Positions 41,734 through 43,912 of a stretch of DNA of 43,912 bases are shown here, piece by piece. A program made the position numbers and the translations under genes. How positions within the stretch are numbered: the first letter of the stretch is position 1; each line of letters begins with the position of its first letter. Below the pieces are notes generated by a model. The model was not told the origin of the DNA. It worked only from the letters and a program-made list of their open reading frames with translations, and did no database searches. Source of the stretch: Stomatobaculum sp. (GTDB lineage Bacteria > Bacillota_A > Clostridia > Lachnospirales > Lachnospiraceae); contig JAFSYO010000147.1 of assembly GCA_017449925.1 (NCBI GenBank), positions 1 through 43,912 on the forward strand, in the 5' to 3' direction.

Positions 41734-41887
41734 AATAATAATGCTGATATCTTATTATTTCTTAATATATAAGGAAAATTCCAGAAATATTCAGACATTA
41801 AATAACCCTGTATTAACCCAAATGAAATATGTCAGATTTGATAGAATGAATATATCTTCTCAAGAGACTATTATTTGGAGAAACTGT

Positions 41888-43216
41888 ATGACAGGCAGAA
41901 AAGACAATATGACCGACAGAAGAGACAGTCAGGGGCGTCTGCTGATATCAGGGGAAGACCAGCTGCAGAGCGGCCGGTACCGGTACCGGTATAAAGACTA
42001 TGACGGACAAAGGCGTGCCGTATACAGCTGGCGCCTGAAACCGGGAGATCCGGTAAGACCGGGCAAAAAGAAAACCGCAAGTTTACGGGAACTAGAGCAA
42101 TATGTGGAAGAATCGCTGCTGATGCCGGATGGACAGTACATAAGATATCCGACTCTTGACCTGATGTTCACAAGATATCTTGAGAACAAACCGGAGCTGA
42201 AACCCACCACCCGGGAAAACTACATCTATCTGTACGAAGGGTATATCGCTCCGAATCTGGGAGAGAAAAAAGTGGATTCAATACGCTATTCTGATCTGCG
42301 TTCCTTCTATATCAGAATGGTGACCTCCGGAGTGACGATGCGGGACCGGCGAACCGGCCGTCTGTGCAAGTCGAAGCCGTTTAATGTCAGCAGCATGGGA
42401 ATGATCCACGGAATCATTCATCCTGTTCTTCAGCTGGCTGTGCGGGACGGTTATATCCAGAAAAACCCTGCGGCGGGACTGCTGGCAGAGATCCGGCGGG
42501 CCATGCACCAGACAAAGCCCCATCGCCGGGCTTTCAGCGAGATCCAACAGATCCGTTTTATTGAATACCTGATCTCCTCGCGCCGATACCGGTCCTGGCT
42601 TCCGCTGATCACAGTTTTTCTCGGCACCGGCTGCCGCGTAGGAGAATTGATCGGCCTCCGCTGGGAAGACTGTGATTTTGACAACGACCTGATCTCGGTC
42701 AATCACAGCCTGGTCTACAGAAAACTGGGAGAATCAAAGTGCAGGATGCATGTGTCTACCCCAAAGACCATCTCCGGTGTCCGGACGATCCCGATGCTCA
42801 GTGAAGTACGCCGTACCCTTCTTAATGAAAAAGAACGTCAGGAAAAGACCGGCGGATGCTTGTCCGTGATCGATGGATACGAAGGCTTTGTATTCATGAA
42901 CCGCAGAAAAGCCGTCCACAATCCCAGCGACCTGAACCGGGCGCTGGAACGGATGAGAAATGATTATAATAAGGAAGAAGAAGCTGCCGCCCGCCTGGAG
43001 AACCGCGAAGCAGTTCTTCTGCCTCATTTCTCGGCGCATAATCTCAGACATACCTTCTGTACCCGGTTCTGTGAAAACGAGACGAATATCAAAATGATCC
43101 AGGATATTATGGGTCACGCTGATATTTCCACGACAATGAACATTTACGCGGAAGCGACAGAAGAGAAAAAACGGCAGACAATGAAAAACCTCGAAGGTAA
43201 AATAAGGATCTGCTGA
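41888..43216 (+). CDS. Tn916-family tyrosine integrase
   Basis: This 442-residue integrase closely follows the layout of Tn916 Int: an N-terminal arm-binding domain (GRYRYRYKDYDGQRRAVYSWRL, about 29-50), the SLRELE helix, a core-binding domain (about 90-195), and the catalytic domain. All catalytic residues are present: R250 (GCRVGEL), K293 (TPKTISG), H384 and R387 (AHNLRHTF), H410 (MGHADIS) and Y420 (NIYAEA). GGAG lies 7 bases before the chosen ATG; the ORF could be extended back into the neighbouring gene but this is unlikely. No excisionase or other transposon gene is seen beside it. It lies between two inverted near-identical surface-protein genes, suggesting a role as an invertase. Confidence 0.93.
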   Translation: MTGRKDNMTDRRDSQGRLLISGEDQLQSGRYRYRYKDYDGQRRAVYSWRLKPGDPVRPGKKKTASLRELEQYVEESLLMPDGQYIRYPTLDLMFTRYLENKPELKPTTRENYIYLYEGYIAPNLGEKKVDSIRYSDLRSFYIRMVTSGVTMRDRRTGRLCKSKPFNVSSMGMIHGIIHPVLQLAVRDGYIQKNPAAGLLAEIRRAMHQTKPHRRAFSEIQQIRFIEYLISSRRYRSWLPLITVFLGTGCRVGELIGLRWEDCDFDNDLISVNHSLVYRKLGESKCRMHVSTPKTISGVRTIPMLSEVRRTLLNEKERQEKTGGCLSVIDGYEGFVFMNRRKAVHNPSDLNRALERMRNDYNKEEEAAARLENREAVLLPHFSAHNLRHTFCTRFCENETNIKMIQDIMGHADISTTMNIYAEATEEKKRQTMKNLEGKIRIC

Positions 43217-43553
43217 ACAGAACACGGGTTTTTGACCCTGATTTATCCCGGTTCACGCACTCCGGAGGGCATAAATAAGGCCTTCCGCCGTGCCTCGGAC
43301 TAAGATTGTACTTATATAAATACAATTTCAGGGGAAAAATGCGCCGCTGTAAACTTTCTGTAAGAAAATCGCCCTGTTTCTGATATAGAATTCCGGTTTT
43401 TCCTGGGCTATACTTAGACCGTAATCCGACGAGGAGATTGCCTGTAAGGTAATTGTAAGTTGCATTTTGTCCAAAACAGGCGTAAAATTTCCTCATACGC
43501 AATTAGGGATTTCAATGGTTTCAAAAAAAGAGAAAAAGGAGAGTGCATTTATT
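43217..43553 (+). other. Intergenic region between integrase and copy B
   Basis: This 337-base gap holds no ORF. It contains a stem with one wobble around a GGAGGGC/GCCTTCC repeat soon after the integrase. It also has a 6-bp inverted repeat (ATTGTA...TACAAT) around an AT core near 43300, of a size that could be a recombinase site. The promoter for copy B lies at 43460-43488. No good terminator for the integrase was seen. Confidence 0.5.
43460..43488 (+). promoter_or_regulatory. Promoter for wall-binding protein copy B
   Basis: TTGCAT (43460-43465) and TAAAAT (43483-43488) are 17 bases apart; a leader of about 60 bases carries AAGGAGAG before the ATG. Copy A has no equivalent within its short upstream region. 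Confidence 0.55.
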
Positions 43554-43912
43554 ATGAGAAAGCAGTTTCAGATTGCTGCAGTTATCTCTGCAGCAGCGCT
43601 TCTTGCAATCGGTGCATCCATGACTTCCTTCGCAGCTACCGGCTGGCAGGAAGAGGATGGTACCTGGGTTTATTACAACAAGGCAGAAGAGAAAGTTACT
43701 GATAAGTGGGCCAAGTCCGGCGACAACTGGTTCTATCTGGATGCTGACGGCTACATGGCAACCGACATGCTGATCGAGGATGACGACGACTACTACTATG
43801 TCGACGCCAACGGCGCTATGGTCCGCAACCAGTGGATCGCCATCGACAATGAGGATGCCGGAAACGACGACGACGAGCCGGAAGTTCACTGGTATTATTT
43901 CCAGAACAACGG
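43554..43912 (+). CDS. Secreted cell-wall-binding repeat protein, copy B (runs off window)
   Basis: The first 119 codons are visible: a signal peptide (MRKQFQIAAVISAAALLAIG...SFAATG) followed by the same aromatic repeats as copy A. The protein differs from copy A at only a few residues, mostly in the first ten. AGGAG lies upstream, and a promoter is seen at 43460. The product would be exported and bound to the wall by its repeats. The C-terminal part is outside the window, so it is not known whether it differs from copy A, which matters for the switch model. Confidence 0.9.
   Translation, partial: MRKQFQIAAVISAAALLAIGASMTSFAATGWQEEDGTWVYYNKAEEKVTDKWAKSGDNWFYLDADGYMATDMLIEDDDDYYYVDANGAMVRNQWIAIDNEDAGNDDDEPEVHWYYFQNN
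43554..43912 (+). repeat. Right arm of inverted repeat (5' end of copy B)
   Basis: This is the inverted partner of 41375-41733, about 96% identical over all visible bases. The arm continues beyond the window. Confidence 0.9.

Noticed and set aside
39976..41772. 598-codon plus-strand ORF opposite copy A
   Set aside because: It mirrors the repeat protein; the minus frame has the signal peptide and wall repeats.
41741..41952. TGCTGATATC shared near copy A start and inside the integrase as recombinase sites
   Set aside because: A 10-base match also occurs near 28908 in unrelated sequence; too short to support.
43234..43300. Terminator after the integrase
   Set aside because: The GGAGGGC/GCCTTCC stem has a wobble and no U run.

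Overview
The window looks like chromosome from a GC-rich member of the Clostridia, most likely Lachnospiraceae. The evidence is the gene set and its style: strong AGGAGG ribosome sites, sigma-A promoters, dnaD plus dnaI-like replication genes, an archaeal/eukaryotic-type ProRS, a long divergent Prs, and many secreted proteins with aromatic cell-wall-binding repeats. Almost everything lies on the minus strand. Only truA, a Tn916-type integrase, a second surface-protein copy and a probable small RNA are on the plus strand. No rRNA, tRNA or CRISPR array was found.

Layout from left to right. 1-250: start of secE and rpmG. 390-3610: a TAXI-type TRAP transporter (lipoprotein receptor plus fused permease) with its own promoter, an intercistronic attenuator and a terminator. 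3645-7600: mreB-recD2-comF. 7736-7971: a plus-strand transcription unit with no ORF, probably a structured ncRNA. 7970-15904: an information-processing operon, dnaD-dnaI-prs-proS-cca plus a membrane-anchored unknown, preceded by a cluster of DnaA-box-like motifs. 16135-20272: murC, then a sugar-nucleotidyltransferase/shikimate-kinase-like/flavin-reductase operon, and greA. 20392-23046: a cell-wall trio (L,D-transpeptidase, wall-binding protein, SH3-amidase). 23238-27753: truA, a small ATC-hydrolase-like gene, an AGCS alanine/glycine symporter and uvrB. 27859-30395: a XerD-like recombinase with altered catalytic residues, a NUDIX hydrolase and proC.

30448-37950 holds a complete RND-type efflux operon: tetR, membrane-fusion protein, RND pump and two TolC-like proteins. 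This is notable because everything else suggests a Gram-positive cell without an outer membrane. Its promoter carries two near-identical TGACA-N3-TGTCA palindromes, one over the -35 box and one just past the start site, which suggests TetR autoregulation. Next come two tandem paralogous secreted proteins (37951-39683).

The right end (39982-43912) has two nearly identical cell-wall-binding protein genes in inverted orientation, flanking a full-length Tn916-family tyrosine integrase. The right copy has a promoter and Shine-Dalgarno; the left copy has no visible Shine-Dalgarno. This arrangement fits a DNA-inversion switch for a surface protein. The model is inferred from layout only, and the right copy runs off the window.
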